Shown: one piece after another, positions 41,648-51,101 of the stretch
How the letters are laid out: every line of letters starts with the position of its first letter
How positions within the stretch are numbered: the first letter of the stretch is position 1
Notes under the pieces: model-generated
What the model was told of the DNA's origin: nothing
Database searches by the model: none
What the model saw: only the letters and a program-made list of their open reading frames with translations
Position numbers and translations under genes: made by a program
NCBI GenBank assembly: GCA_045543655.1
Contig: JAZPXN010000085.1
Coordinates: forward strand, 1-64,000
Direction of reading: 5' to 3'
DNA: 64,000 nucleotides
Origin: RGIG995 sp045543655
GTDB lineage: Bacteria; Bacillota; Clostridia; Oscillospirales; UBA644

Positions 41648-42860
41648 TGTTCGTACCTTCTTTCTTTACGTCGTCCCGGTCAACGATCTCGCCGGCGGGG
41701 ACGGTTTCGTTCTCCCCTACGGTGCAGCCGGGGCCCACCACGGTGATGACGGGATTTTTCCCCTCCTCCGCAGGAGCGCCGACGGTGGCGCCGGCCTTGA
41801 TGACGGCACCCTCGCCGATGATGGCGTTATAGACCTTTGCGCCGGCCTCCAGAGTGGCGTGCTGCATCAGCACGGAGCCCTCCGAAAGAGCGCCTTCCTC
41901 CAGGGTGACCTTATAGGAAACCACGGAGTTGTTCACCTTGCCGTAAATATTGCCTCCCTCGGAGACGATGGAATTGGTGATGGAAGCGTTCGGACCGGTG
42001 TAGTGGGGCGGAGATACGGGATTTCTGGCGTAGATCTTCCAATCGGGATTGTCGATCTTCAGCTGATCGGGATGGAAGATCAGATCCATATTCGCTTCCC
42101 AGAGGCTGTCGATGGTGCCCACGTCCTTCCAGTACCCGTGGAAGGAATAGGCGAAGAGCTTCTGGTTATCGTTGAGCATGGTGGGGATGATGTTCTTTCC
42201 GAAGTCGTTGGAGGACGCGGGATCGGCTTCGTCCCGTTCCAGGTATTCCTTCAGCTTGCTCCATTTAAAAATATAGATGCCCATGGAGGCCTGATTGGAC
42301 TTGGGCACGGCGGGCTTTTCCTGGAATTCGGTGATCCGGCCTTCCTCGTCGGTGGCAAGGATTCCGAAGCGGGAAGCCTCTTCCATGGGAACGTCGATGA
42401 CCGCCACGGTGGCGTCGGCGTCGGAGCGCTCGTGGGCCTCCAGCATCTTGGAATAGTCCATGGTATAGATGTGATCCCCGGACAGAATCAGAACGTGCTC
42501 GGGATCGTACTGCTCGATGAAGGGGAAGTTCTGATAAATGGCGTTTGCCGTACCCTTATACCAGTCGGCGCCGGAATTCTGCTGATAGGGCGGCAGAACG
42601 TAGACCCCTCCGTACAGCCGGTCCAGATCCCAGGGATCCCCGGTGCGGATGTAGCGGTTCAGCACCAGGGGCTGATATTGGGTCAGGACCCCCACCACGG
42701 TGATGTCCGAGTTGATGCAGTTGGACAGGGGGAAGTCGATGATGCGGTATTTCGCCCCAAAGGGAACGGCGGGTTTTGCGACGTTCTTCGTCAGCACCTT
42801 CAGACGGCTGCCCTGGCCGCCGGCAAGGAGCATCGCAATGCACTTTTTCTTTTGGATCAT
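41640..42860 (-). CDS. glgC: Glucose-1-phosphate adenylyltransferase, catalytic subunit
   Basis: A 406-residue enzyme making ADP-glucose, the committed step of glycogen synthesis. ATG 42860 follows GGAGG; a longer frame to 43463 is antisense-like filler inside glgB. The catalytic loop LAGGQGSRLKVLTKN (about 12-26), KPAVPFGAKYRIIDFPLSNC (split: KPAVPFGAKYR) and the sugar-binding EKP motif (FQEKPAVPKS) are intact, with a left-handed beta-helix at the C-terminus. It lies 110 bases after glgB and overlaps glgD. Confidence 0.97.
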   Translation of the reverse strand: MIQKKKCIAMLLAGGQGSRLKVLTKNVAKPAVPFGAKYRIIDFPLSNCINSDITVVGVLTQYQPLVLNRYIRTGDPWDLDRLYGGVYVLPPYQQNSGADWYKGTANAIYQNFPFIEQYDPEHVLILSGDHIYTMDYSKMLEAHERSDADATVAVIDVPMEEASRFGILATDEEGRITEFQEKPAVPKSNQASMGIYIFKWSKLKEYLERDEADPASSNDFGKNIIPTMLNDNQKLFAYSFHGYWKDVGTIDSLWEANMDLIFHPDQLKIDNPDWKIYARNPVSPPHYTGPNASITNSIVSEGGNIYGKVNNSVVSYKVTLEEGALSEGSVLMQHATLEAGAKVYNAIIGEGAVIKAGATVGAPAEEGKNPVITVVGPGCTVGENETVPAGEIVDRDDVKKEGTNNG

Positions 42861-42970
42861 TACGGGACCCTCCTCTTTTTTGGTTTGCGTTTTTTTATGT
42901 GACGGTGGAAATCCGGTCGGGGTTTTTCTTTCTGTCTCGTCTCGGTCGGTTTTTCGCCGTTGGATACGGG

Positions 42971-44908
42971 TTATTTTCGCGCGGACCGCTTCGCCGTCCC
43001 CGTCCGGGGCGCTTTCTCCTTCGGACCGACGGTCGGCTCCTTGCGGGGCGGCTTCCGCTTCAGTACGATGGCGCCCAGGGGCGGCAACGTGACCTCCGTG
43101 GAGCAGTTGCGGCCGTGCCAGGGAATGCGGTTGACGGTGATCTCCCCATTCTTGACGCCACCGCCGCCGAAGGCGGCATCGTCGGAATTGAAGATCTCTT
43201 CGTATTTGCCGTATTTCGGAAGCCCGAACCGGTAATTTTCCCACCGCTGGGGGGAGAAATTCACGGCGACGACCAATTCCTCCTCCTTGCACCGGCGGAG
43301 GAAGACCACCACGTTGTTCCGGTTGTCGTCGGGGGAGATCCATTCGAAGCCCTCGGGGGAGCAATCCTCCTCCCACAGGGCCGGGTGGGCCAGATAGAAC
43401 AGGTTCAGCGTCCGGGTAAAATCCTTCAGCCGCCGGTGGGGCTCGTAATCCAGCATGAACCACTCCAGCTCGTTTTCAAAATCCCATTCCCGGAAGGGGC
43501 CGTATTCGCTGCCCATAAAGAGCAGCTTTTTCCCCGGATGGGTATACATATAACTGAGGAACGCCCGGAAGCCGGCGAATTTGTTTTCGTAGGGCCCGGG
43601 GATCTTATCCAGCAACGATTTCTTTCCGTGCACCACCTCGTCGTGGGAGATGGGAAGCACGTAATTCTCCGAAAAGGCGTACATGAACGAGAAGGTAAGA
43701 TACCCGTGATGATCCTTCCGGAAAAAAGGATCCAGCTCGATATAGTCGAGCATATCGTTCATCCAGCCCATATTCCATTTGAAGTTAAATCCGAGTCCTC
43801 CCTGATCCGGGTCCTTCGTGACCTTTGCCCAGGAGGTGGATTCTTCTGCGATCATCAAGGCGTCGGGGACCCGGCCGTGAACGGCGGTATTCAGCTTCTG
43901 CAGGAAGGCCACGGCCTCCTTGTTCTCTTCGGTGCCCTCGGCGTTGCGTACTTCGAACTCCTTGCCGAAGCTGAGGTACAGCATGGACGTGACTGCGTCC
44001 ACCCGCAGGCCGTCCGCATGGTATTGCTCCAGCCAGAACAGGGCGGAGGAGATGAGAAACGACTGCACCTCCGGCCGGCCGTAATCGAAGACCACCGTGC
44101 CCCATTGGGGCTGCTCCCGCTTTTCGTGGGATTTGTATTCGTATTGATATTCGCCGTCAAAGCGATAAAGCCCGTGGGCGTCCTTGGGATAATGGGAAGG
44201 CACCCAGTCCAGAATCACGCCCATGCCCTGCCGGTGGCATTCGTCGATGAAATACATCAGATCGTGGGGCGTTCCGAACCGGGAGGTGGGGGCAAAATAG
44301 CCGCAGCACTGATATCCCCAGGATTCCTCCAGCGGATGCTCGGTAATGGGCAGAAGCTCAATATGGGTGTATCCCATCTGCCGGGCGTAGGGGATCAGCT
44401 CTTCCGCCAGCTTCCGGTAGGAGAAGGGATTGCCGTCGGCAAAGCGTCTCCAGGAGCCGGCGTGAACCTCGTAGATATTCATGGGGGATCTGTAGGGGTT
44501 CGTCCCTTTGCGGGCGGTCAGCCAGTTCTGGTCTCCCCATTCGTAGCCGTTAAGGTCAAAAACGCGGGATTCCGTCGCCACGCCCCAGCCGCTGTGGAAG
44601 GCGTAGGGATCGGCCTTCTCGAAAACCTCCCCCTGCTTGGACAGGATGCGGTATTTATATTGATCGTAAGTCTTCACTCCGGGGATAAAGGCCTCCCAGA
44701 TGCCGCCGTGGCATTCCATGGGGGCGGCCGCCGGATCCCAGCCGTTAAAAGAGCCGATTATCGACACCTCTGCGGCGTTGTCCGCCCAGACCCGGAAGCG
44801 GTATCCCTTTACCCCTTCCGAAACGTCCGGATGGGCGCCGAAAAAGCGATAACTTTCAAAATTCGTTCCCTGGCGGAACAGATAAACGGGCAGGTCTCTT
44901 TCGGTCAC
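42971..44908 (-). CDS. glgB: 1,4-alpha-glucan branching enzyme
   Basis: A 645-residue GH13 enzyme that introduces alpha-1,6 branches. It has an N-terminal CBM48 domain and the barrel with GVILDWVPSHYP, DGLRVDAVTSML (nucleophile Asp), MIAEESTSWAKV (acid/base Glu) and PISHDEVVHGKKSLL. The start is GTG 44908, 6 bases after AAGGAG. A Lys/Arg-rich tail (KEKAPRTGTAKRSARK) follows the C-terminal domain. It is the first gene of the operon. Confidence 0.97.
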   Translation of the reverse strand: MTERDLPVYLFRQGTNFESYRFFGAHPDVSEGVKGYRFRVWADNAAEVSIIGSFNGWDPAAAPMECHGGIWEAFIPGVKTYDQYKYRILSKQGEVFEKADPYAFHSGWGVATESRVFDLNGYEWGDQNWLTARKGTNPYRSPMNIYEVHAGSWRRFADGNPFSYRKLAEELIPYARQMGYTHIELLPITEHPLEESWGYQCCGYFAPTSRFGTPHDLMYFIDECHRQGMGVILDWVPSHYPKDAHGLYRFDGEYQYEYKSHEKREQPQWGTVVFDYGRPEVQSFLISSALFWLEQYHADGLRVDAVTSMLYLSFGKEFEVRNAEGTEENKEAVAFLQKLNTAVHGRVPDALMIAEESTSWAKVTKDPDQGGLGFNFKWNMGWMNDMLDYIELDPFFRKDHHGYLTFSFMYAFSENYVLPISHDEVVHGKKSLLDKIPGPYENKFAGFRAFLSYMYTHPGKKLLFMGSEYGPFREWDFENELEWFMLDYEPHRRLKDFTRTLNLFYLAHPALWEEDCSPEGFEWISPDDNRNNVVVFLRRCKEEELVVAVNFSPQRWENYRFGLPKYGKYEEIFNSDDAAFGGGGVKNGEITVNRIPWHGRNCSTEVTLPPLGAIVLKRKPPRKEPTVGPKEKAPRTGTAKRSARK

Positions 44909-44958
44909 GGTATCACTCCTTTTCCCGGGAATTTGGGGGACGTTATCCCATTGCTTCT

Positions 44959-44987
44959 ATTATAGCACATTCCGAATCTGTTTTCAA
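44959..44987 (-). promoter_or_regulatory. SigA promoter of the glycogen operon
   Basis: On the minus strand TTGAAA (44982-44987), 17 bases, TATAAT (44959-44964). The 321-base gap 44909-45229 holds this and a divergent promoter; the middle is AT-rich with no gene. Confidence 0.88.
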
Positions 44988-45163
44988 TGGTAATTCCGTC
45001 GAAAAATAGACAATTTTCATAAAATTCACAAAATGTATCGTGCGCCTTTGTGAAATTGTACAAAACTCGACGGGAGTTCTTATGAAAAATTACCATACGA
45101 CGTAACCCGCGTTTGAAAATTTGAATAAAAACCGACAAAAGCGGAACGATTTTGTAAGGTTTA

Positions 45164-45192
45164 TTGCAATTTGCATCCGTATGTGGTATTAT
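45164..45192 (+). promoter_or_regulatory. Promoter of the RNA methyltransferase gene
   Basis: TTGCAA (45164-45169), 17 bases, TATTAT (45187-45192). Confidence 0.75.
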
Positions 45193-45229
45193 AATATTAT
45201 CTCTAAATTTATCAACACGCGAGGAATTT

Positions 45230-46393
45230 ATGAAATACGAACTGATCGCCCCTGCCGCCTTCGGGCTGGAGGCGGTGACTGCCCGGGAATTGCAGAATCT
45301 GGGCTTTGAGGATACCCGTACCGAAGACGGGCGGGTCTTTTTCTCCGGGGACGAATCCGCCGTGGCCAAGGCAAACCTGTGGTTGCGCACCGCCGCCCGG
45401 GTGCAGATCTGTCTGGCCCGGTTTCGGGCCGTCACCTTCGAAGAGCTGTTTCAAGGGGTAAAGGCGCTTCCCTGGGGGGAGATCCTGCCGGAAAACGCCC
45501 GCTTCCCCGTGGACGGAAGGTCGGTCAAATCCACCCTGTTCAGCATTTCCGACTGTCAGGCCGTTTCGAAGAAGGCCATCGTGGAAAAACTGAAGGAAAA
45601 ATATCACCGGGACTTTTTCGAGGAGACGGGGGATCTGTACCGCATCGAGGTGGCCCTTCTGAAGGATACGGTCACCGTCACCCTGGACACCACCGGCGCC
45701 GGGCTTCATAAACGGGGCTACCGAAGGATTGCCGGAGAGGCTCCGTTAAAAGAGACCATGGCCGCCGCCCTGATCGATCTCACCTTCTGGAAGCCGGGGC
45801 GCATTCTGGTGGACCCCATGTGCGGCACCGGCACCATTCCCATTGAAGCCGCCCTGATTGCGGAAAACCGGGCTCCGGGGCTGACCCGTACCTTCACGGC
45901 GGAATCCTGGCCTGCCTTTGCCAAAGCCTTTGCCGCTGCCCGGGAGGAAGCGAAGGCGCTGATTTGTCCCGCCACCGAGATTACGATCCTCGGCCGGGAT
46001 ATCGACGCAAAGGCCGCCGACGTTTCCCAGACCTGCGCCCGCCTTGCGGGGGTGGAGAAGGCCGTCCGGTTCGAGCGGGCGGATATGCGGAAATTTACCT
46101 CCGACGAAAAATACGGCTTTATCCTTACCAATCCGCCCTACGGCGAGCGGCTGGGGCAGGAGGAAGAGGTGCAGGCCATTTACCGGGATATGGGCAAGGT
46201 GTTCCGCTCTCTGGATACCTGGTCTTATTACGTGCTTACCGCCCATCCGGAGTTCGAGCGTCTCTTCGGCCGGAAGGCGGATAAACGCCGAAAGCTGTTC
46301 AACGGCCGGCTCCCCTGCCAGTATTATCAGTATCTCGGTCCGAAGCCTCCCCGTCCTCCGAGAGGGGAAGAAGGACCCGATTCGGCAAAATGA
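45230..46393 (+). CDS. THUMP-domain class I RNA methyltransferase (RlmL/YpsC-like)
   Basis: A 387-residue SAM-dependent methyltransferase. ATG 45230 follows GAGGAA; a longer frame from 45164 overlaps the promoter. The N-terminal ferredoxin-like/THUMP part (1-160) binds RNA; the Rossmann domain has DPMCGTGTIPIEAA (SAM loop), LGRDIDAKA and the catalytic NPPYGERLG motif, which marks N2-guanine methylation. Relatives such as RlmL methylate 23S rRNA G2445. The lipoprotein array starts only 22 bases after its stop, with no terminator between, so they may share transcripts. Confidence 0.93.
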   Translation: MKYELIAPAAFGLEAVTARELQNLGFEDTRTEDGRVFFSGDESAVAKANLWLRTAARVQICLARFRAVTFEELFQGVKALPWGEILPENARFPVDGRSVKSTLFSISDCQAVSKKAIVEKLKEKYHRDFFEETGDLYRIEVALLKDTVTVTLDTTGAGLHKRGYRRIAGEAPLKETMAAALIDLTFWKPGRILVDPMCGTGTIPIEAALIAENRAPGLTRTFTAESWPAFAKAFAAAREEAKALICPATEITILGRDIDAKAADVSQTCARLAGVEKAVRFERADMRKFTSDEKYGFILTNPPYGERLGQEEEVQAIYRDMGKVFRSLDTWSYYVLTAHPEFERLFGRKADKRRKLFNGRLPCQYYQYLGPKPPRPPRGEEGPDSAK

Positions 46394-46415
46394 TCTCATA
46401 AAAAGGAGAAAGCGT

Positions 46416-47576
46416 ATGTTGAAAAAAATTCTTGCCCTGCTCTTTTGCACCGCACTGCTCTGTTCCTTTGCGGCCTGCGGGGAAACGCCCGTTGCCACCG
46501 ATTCCGATCTTCCTTCCTCGGGCAGCACCGCCGGGAATACGGATTCCGCCGTTTCCGGGTCTTCGGATCAGGTCGATGCTTCGGATGAGCCCGTGAAGTA
46601 CGAAAGCTACGATCCCGAGCTGGAGCATAAGGTAATGTTTTCGAGAACCGGCGGCGTTTTGTGGGTTCTGGATCTGGACAAGGCCGGCGATGTTTCCGCT
46701 CTTTCCAGTCTGGACGACGCCGTGGTCTGGGAATGGGATCCTGCGGAATGCCCGAACATCAAATATCCTGAGCGGGCCGGCTCTGCCGGGCTGAAATTCC
46801 GTCATTCCTCCTATTGGGACACCGACGTGATCCTGCTGGCTCAGTCCAACGGCTGGGTGGGCGTCGTGGATTACGAAACGAAGGAAATGCTTTTTGAGCA
46901 GCAGCTCAAGGCCGGTCCCCATTGTATCGAGCTGATGCCCAACGGCGATCTGGTGGTTGCTTCCTCCGGCAACGGAGACGAGAGCATTGCCGGGCTCTAT
47001 TATTTCCCCCTCTCCACCGGCACGGAGGAAAAGTCCGATTTCTCCCTCTTCAAGGGTGCCCACGGGGTCTGCTACGATCCCGAAAACGAGTGTCTCTGGG
47101 CTCTGGGGGACGACGAGGTCCGTTGCTACGTCGTGCAGAATTACGGCAAAGCCGACGCCAAGCTGAAGTGGATTCAGGGGGAAGGAGATTCGTTGGTGGA
47201 GCTGAACGATATCGGCGGCCATAACCTGACGCCGGTCTACGGTCAGCCCGGCAAATACTGGGTCACCTCCATCAAGGGGATGTATCTCTTCGATTCTTCT
47301 ACCGGCAAGCTTTCCAAAACGTACAAGGACCGCAAAGATCTTTCGTATCCCAACATCAAGGGCATCGCTTATTTTGCCGACGGCACCGCCGTGCAGTCCG
47401 GCTACGTGGGCGAGGGCGGGAATCCGGATTATTGCTCCACCGCCCTGCGGATCATTACGCTGGAGGAGATCGGCGGCAAGGTAACCTCCGTCCGCCCCGT
47501 TACCCGGGAGATTCCCTTTGAGATAACCGGGGATCAAACCTATAAGGTTCAGGCCTTCAACAAAGATTATCAATAA
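46416..47576 (+). CDS. Array lipoprotein 1 (beta-propeller-like paralogue)
   Basis: A 386-residue lipoprotein. ATG 46416 follows AAAAGGAG. The signal peptide ends at lipobox SFAAC (Cys21); a Ser/Asp/Thr-rich linker runs to about residue 55. The roughly 320-residue domain shows the family blocks: VVWEWDP, PHCIELMPNGDLVVASSG (Cys where the others have Ser), AHGVCYDPENECLWALG, GGHNLTPVYGQPGKYWV and the end YKVQAFNKDYQ. It resembles array member 3 most. Function unknown; the domain may be the one catalogued as DUF6528, which I could not verify. Confidence 0.85.
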   Translation: MLKKILALLFCTALLCSFAACGETPVATDSDLPSSGSTAGNTDSAVSGSSDQVDASDEPVKYESYDPELEHKVMFSRTGGVLWVLDLDKAGDVSALSSLDDAVVWEWDPAECPNIKYPERAGSAGLKFRHSSYWDTDVILLAQSNGWVGVVDYETKEMLFEQQLKAGPHCIELMPNGDLVVASSGNGDESIAGLYYFPLSTGTEEKSDFSLFKGAHGVCYDPENECLWALGDDEVRCYVVQNYGKADAKLKWIQGEGDSLVELNDIGGHNLTPVYGQPGKYWVTSIKGMYLFDSSTGKLSKTYKDRKDLSYPNIKGIAYFADGTAVQSGYVGEGGNPDYCSTALRIITLEEIGGKVTSVRPVTREIPFEITGDQTYKVQAFNKDYQ

Positions 47577-47597
47577 TTTCACCGGGAGGTTTCTCAT

Positions 47598-48722
47598 ATG
47601 AAACGGATCCTTGTTCTTCTTCTCTGCGGTCTTCTGCTCTGCGGCCTTGTTGCCTGCGGCGAAGCGCCCGTCGTTCCCGATTCCGACCTCCCTTCCACCG
47701 GAGCCTCCTCCGATGCCGGCACTTCGGATTCGGAAAAGCCCGGTGCGGTGCTCTTTGACCCTGACGTTGAGCATAAGTTTCTCGCCTGCGACGTTCTGAA
47801 CCACAGCATCGTGGTTTACGATATGAACGCCTGCGACGAGGTCTACGATAATCTGAAAAACGACCGTTGTATCGTCTGGGAATGGGATGCCGACGACGAC
47901 GCCACCTGCAAGGGAAAGCCCACCTCCGGACTGGACGCCGCCAAGATCCGCTATTCCGATTATTACGAATGCGACGTGGTCATCGTCTGCTCCTCCGAGG
48001 GCTGGGCGGGGATTGTGGACTACGAGACGAAGACCACCCTGTGGGAGACCGAAATTCCCGGCAGTAATCTCCACTCCGTGGAAATGATGCCCAACGGCGA
48101 TCTGGTGCTGGTGGGGTCGGGAGAAGAGGGGAAGGTCTATTACGTCCCCCTGTCCGCCAACGTGACCGAATATACCGCCACCATCGACGCGCCCTCCGGT
48201 CACGGCGCCTGCTACGATCCCGTCAACGATTGGCTGTGGATTCTGGATTACGACGAGATCTTTGCCTGCAAGGTGGAGAATTACGGTGAGAAGGACGTTG
48301 CCCTTACCCGGGTCAACGGGAAATCCTATAATTTCACCACCCGCAACAAGGAGGCCAGCGGTCACGTGCTGACTCCCGTGGCCGGTCAGCCCGGAAAATA
48401 CTGGATGGCCGCCGAACGCCTCTGGATTTTCGATAGCAACGAAATGACCCTGACCCGGAGCTACGATTACGCCGGGGTTTACAGCGCAAAAGAATCCGAT
48501 TGGATGAAGGGCGTGGCTCATTTTGAAGACGGCACCATGGTCCAGACCGTTCCCAAGTGGGGCGGCAAGACTCTGACCGACGCCACCTGCGGCGGATTCC
48601 GGGTTATCGTCCGGGAGGACGACGGCAGCGGAAAGGCGGACGTGAACGTCTACAAGATCGTCTTCCAGCCCCGCAACCGGGAATTTTATAAAGTTACCGC
48701 CTTCTCCAAAAATTATCAGTAA
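47598..48722 (+). CDS. Array lipoprotein 2
   Basis: A 374-residue lipoprotein with lipobox LVAC (Cys20) and a short acidic linker to about residue 45. ATG 47598 follows GGGAGG by 8 bases. It belongs to the subgroup with members 4 and 5: NHSIVVYDMNACDEVYDNL, VWEWDADDDATCKGK, HSVEMMPNGDLVLVGSG, GHGACYDPVNDWLWIL, GQPGKYWM and FYKVTAFSKNYQ. A shared 21-base gap style links it to members 1 and 3, so it is read as one operon. No catalytic signature is recognised. Confidence 0.85.
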   Translation: MKRILVLLLCGLLLCGLVACGEAPVVPDSDLPSTGASSDAGTSDSEKPGAVLFDPDVEHKFLACDVLNHSIVVYDMNACDEVYDNLKNDRCIVWEWDADDDATCKGKPTSGLDAAKIRYSDYYECDVVIVCSSEGWAGIVDYETKTTLWETEIPGSNLHSVEMMPNGDLVLVGSGEEGKVYYVPLSANVTEYTATIDAPSGHGACYDPVNDWLWILDYDEIFACKVENYGEKDVALTRVNGKSYNFTTRNKEASGHVLTPVAGQPGKYWMAAERLWIFDSNEMTLTRSYDYAGVYSAKESDWMKGVAHFEDGTMVQTVPKWGGKTLTDATCGGFRVIVREDDGSGKADVNVYKIVFQPRNREFYKVTAFSKNYQ

Positions 48723-48740
48723 TTCCGGGAGGTACGAACG

Positions 48741-49901
48741 ATGAAAAAGCTTTTCGCCTTTCTCCTGTGCGGCGTTATTCTCTGTGGCCTTGCGGCCTGC
48801 GGTGAGACGCCCGTCCCCGCCGATTCCGATTCCTCCGCCTCTTCCGGGGCGGTCTCCGATTCCGCGACCGGGGATTCCGTCGCCTCTTCCGATGAGGCCG
48901 ACGTCTCCGACACTTCCGATGAGGAAGAAGTCAAAATTCCGGTTTTCGATCCCGCCGTGGATCATAAGATCATCATGGACGTCTCTGCCCGGGGCATCCT
49001 CGTGGTGGATCTGGACGAAACCGGGGATCATCCCGAAAATTGGAGCGTGGAAGACGGAATTATTTGGGAATGGAGCACCGACGATCTGACGGAAGGCAAA
49101 ATGAAGGGCGTTTCGGTCACCATGGACTCGGCCCGTCTCAGGTATTCCCCCTATTACGAAAGCGACGTGATCGTATTCTGCGGCTCCGGCGGCTGGGTCG
49201 GCGTTGTGGATTACGCCACGAAGGAGCTGCTTTTTGAGGACAATCCCGGCAAGGGCCCCCATTCTGCGGAGCTGCTGCCCAACGGGGATCTGGTTCTCGC
49301 CTGCTCCGGGAATTCCAACAGCGAGGAGGGGTGCGTTCTTTATTATCCCCTTTCCTCCGGTCTGACGAGAAGCACCTCCACCTACCCCCTCATCTCCGCC
49401 CACGGGGTCTGCTACGATCCCGAGCAGGACGTGATCTGGGCGCTGGGCGGCTATGAGATCGTTGCTCTGAGCGTTTCCGGCAAGGGGACCGAGAAAGCAA
49501 AGATCTCTCCCGTCAGCGGCATGGGCGTGAAGCTGCCCTCCAATGGCGGACACGAGTTGTCCCCCGCCTACGGACATCCGGGGAAATACTGGGTCTCCGG
49601 CGGTAAGGAGGTTTGGGTCTTCGATTCCGTGAACGGAAGTATCTCCGCCACCGATCTCCAGGCCAAGAAATATACCAACAAGAACGTCAAGGGAATGGCC
49701 TATTTTTCCGACGGTACCATGGTTCAGACCTCTCACGATCAGGGCGGCACCGGCACCTACCGCTCGTCTCTCTTCCGGGTCATGTATCTGGCGGAATCCT
49801 CCGGCAAGATCAAGACCTCCGTGGTCAAGGAGCTGATGATCCCCCACGCCGGCGATTATCAGTCCTATAAGGTCGACGTTTTCTGTAAAGATTATCAGTA
49901 A
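48741..49901 (+). CDS. Array lipoprotein 3
   Basis: A 386-residue lipoprotein: lipobox LAAC (Cys20), Ser/Asp/Glu-rich linker to about residue 65, then the family domain with IWEWSTDD, SGGWVGVVDYATKELLF, PHSAELLPNGDLVLACSG, AHGVCYDPEQDVIWALGG and GGHELSPAYGHPGKYWVSG. The end reads YKVDVFCKDYQ. It is closest to member 1 in the first blades (both have GWVGVVDY and LLF/LFE). ATG 48741 follows GGGAGG by 8 bases. Confidence 0.85.
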   Translation: MKKLFAFLLCGVILCGLAACGETPVPADSDSSASSGAVSDSATGDSVASSDEADVSDTSDEEEVKIPVFDPAVDHKIIMDVSARGILVVDLDETGDHPENWSVEDGIIWEWSTDDLTEGKMKGVSVTMDSARLRYSPYYESDVIVFCGSGGWVGVVDYATKELLFEDNPGKGPHSAELLPNGDLVLACSGNSNSEEGCVLYYPLSSGLTRSTSTYPLISAHGVCYDPEQDVIWALGGYEIVALSVSGKGTEKAKISPVSGMGVKLPSNGGHELSPAYGHPGKYWVSGGKEVWVFDSVNGSISATDLQAKKYTNKNVKGMAYFSDGTMVQTSHDQGGTGTYRSSLFRVMYLAESSGKIKTSVVKELMIPHAGDYQSYKVDVFCKDYQ

Positions 49902-49919
49902 GAAACGGAGTCTTCCGCG

Positions 49920-51062
49920 ATGAAACGAATTCTTTCCCTTCTTTTGTGCTGCCTTCTGGCCTTTGGGCTTGCGGCCTGCGGCGGGCAGACCGGGCCGGTG
50001 GTCTCCGATTACGGAAGCGCTTCTTCCGCCCCTTCCTCGGTCTCCGATACGGACGACGCTTCTGATGCTTCCGGCAAGACCGATTCTAACGCCGTCTCCG
50101 ACGCGGTGGTTTTCGACCCCGGAATCGAGCATCAGATCCTGGTCTGTGATATCATGAACCATTCCGTCGTCCAGCTGGATCTGAACGTCTGCAACGGCGA
50201 TTACAAGCTTCTTCGGGAGGAATCCGCCGTGGTCTGGGAATGGGATGCGGACGAGGACCCCAATTGCCACCTGAAGCCCGGCTCCGGCATCGACGACGCC
50301 AAGATCCGGTATTCTCCCTATTACGAAAAAGACGTTGTCATCGCTACCTCCTCCGGCGGCAAGGCCTACGTCGTCGATTATGAAAACAAGACCGTTCTCT
50401 GGGAAACCTCTCAATCCAACGGCCCCCACTCCATTGAAATGATGCCCAACGGGGACGTGGTCGTGGCCGGCTCCGGCGGGAGCAATTGGGAAACTGCAGG
50501 GAGCCTGGTTTACTACCCCCTGTCCACCGGCGCCGTGGGGAGAGGGCACGAATACTCCGTTCCTTCCTGTCACGGCGTGCAATGGGACCCCGTGCAGGAG
50601 GTGCTGTGGGTTCTGGGGTATTACGGCGTGGAGGCGCTGGTCGTCAAGGACGGCAGGCTGTCTCCGGTTTCCGGCCTTTCCGTGGAATTTGACGGAGACG
50701 TCGGAGGACACGACCTTGCCCCCGTTTACGGGCAGCCCGGAAAATATTGGGTCACCGCTCATAAATATCTGTGGCTCTTCGATTCCGTGGAAATGACGCT
50801 TGTGAACCGATACGAATATTCCAACCGTCTCTCCGAAAAGAATCTGAAGGGCGTCGCCTCCTTTGCCGACGGCACTATGGTGCAGTGCGTGGCCAACGTT
50901 GGCTCCGATCTGCACGCTACCTGGTCTACCAAGGCCCTGCGGATTCTGTGGCCGCAAAGGACCGACGGAAAGGTCTCAAAGGTGAAAATGGAGGATTCGA
51001 CCATTATGTTCTCCGACCGGGAATTCTATAAGGTCCATACCTTCTGTAAAGATTATCAATAA
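49920..51062 (+). CDS. Array lipoprotein 4
   Basis: A 380-residue lipoprotein: lipobox LAAC (Cys20), Ser/Asp-rich linker to about residue 60, then the domain with NHSVVQLDLNVCNGDYK, VWEWDADEDPNCHLK, PHSIEMMPNGDVVVAGSG, CHGVQWDPVQEVLWVLG, GGHDLAPVYGQPGKYWVT and FYKVHTFCKDYQ. The WEWDADEDPNC block ties it to members 2 and 5. ATG 49920 follows ACGGAG. Confidence 0.85.
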   Translation: MKRILSLLLCCLLAFGLAACGGQTGPVVSDYGSASSAPSSVSDTDDASDASGKTDSNAVSDAVVFDPGIEHQILVCDIMNHSVVQLDLNVCNGDYKLLREESAVVWEWDADEDPNCHLKPGSGIDDAKIRYSPYYEKDVVIATSSGGKAYVVDYENKTVLWETSQSNGPHSIEMMPNGDVVVAGSGGSNWETAGSLVYYPLSTGAVGRGHEYSVPSCHGVQWDPVQEVLWVLGYYGVEALVVKDGRLSPVSGLSVEFDGDVGGHDLAPVYGQPGKYWVTAHKYLWLFDSVEMTLVNRYEYSNRLSEKNLKGVASFADGTMVQCVANVGSDLHATWSTKALRILWPQRTDGKVSKVKMEDSTIMFSDREFYKVHTFCKDYQ

Positions 51063-51101
51063 AACCGTTGCGATACGCTTCGATAAAAGGAGATTTTACT
51101 T

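Noticed and set aside
46299..50957. A 1552-codon open frame on the minus strand opposite array members 1-4
   Set aside because: It is antisense to four well-supported lipoprotein genes in the same codon phase. High GC at third positions and rarity of CTA/TTA/TCA codons keep the opposite strand open; no ribosome site or domain was seen. The same holds for 51129-53693, 54807-58109, 58106-59278 and 59064-61569.
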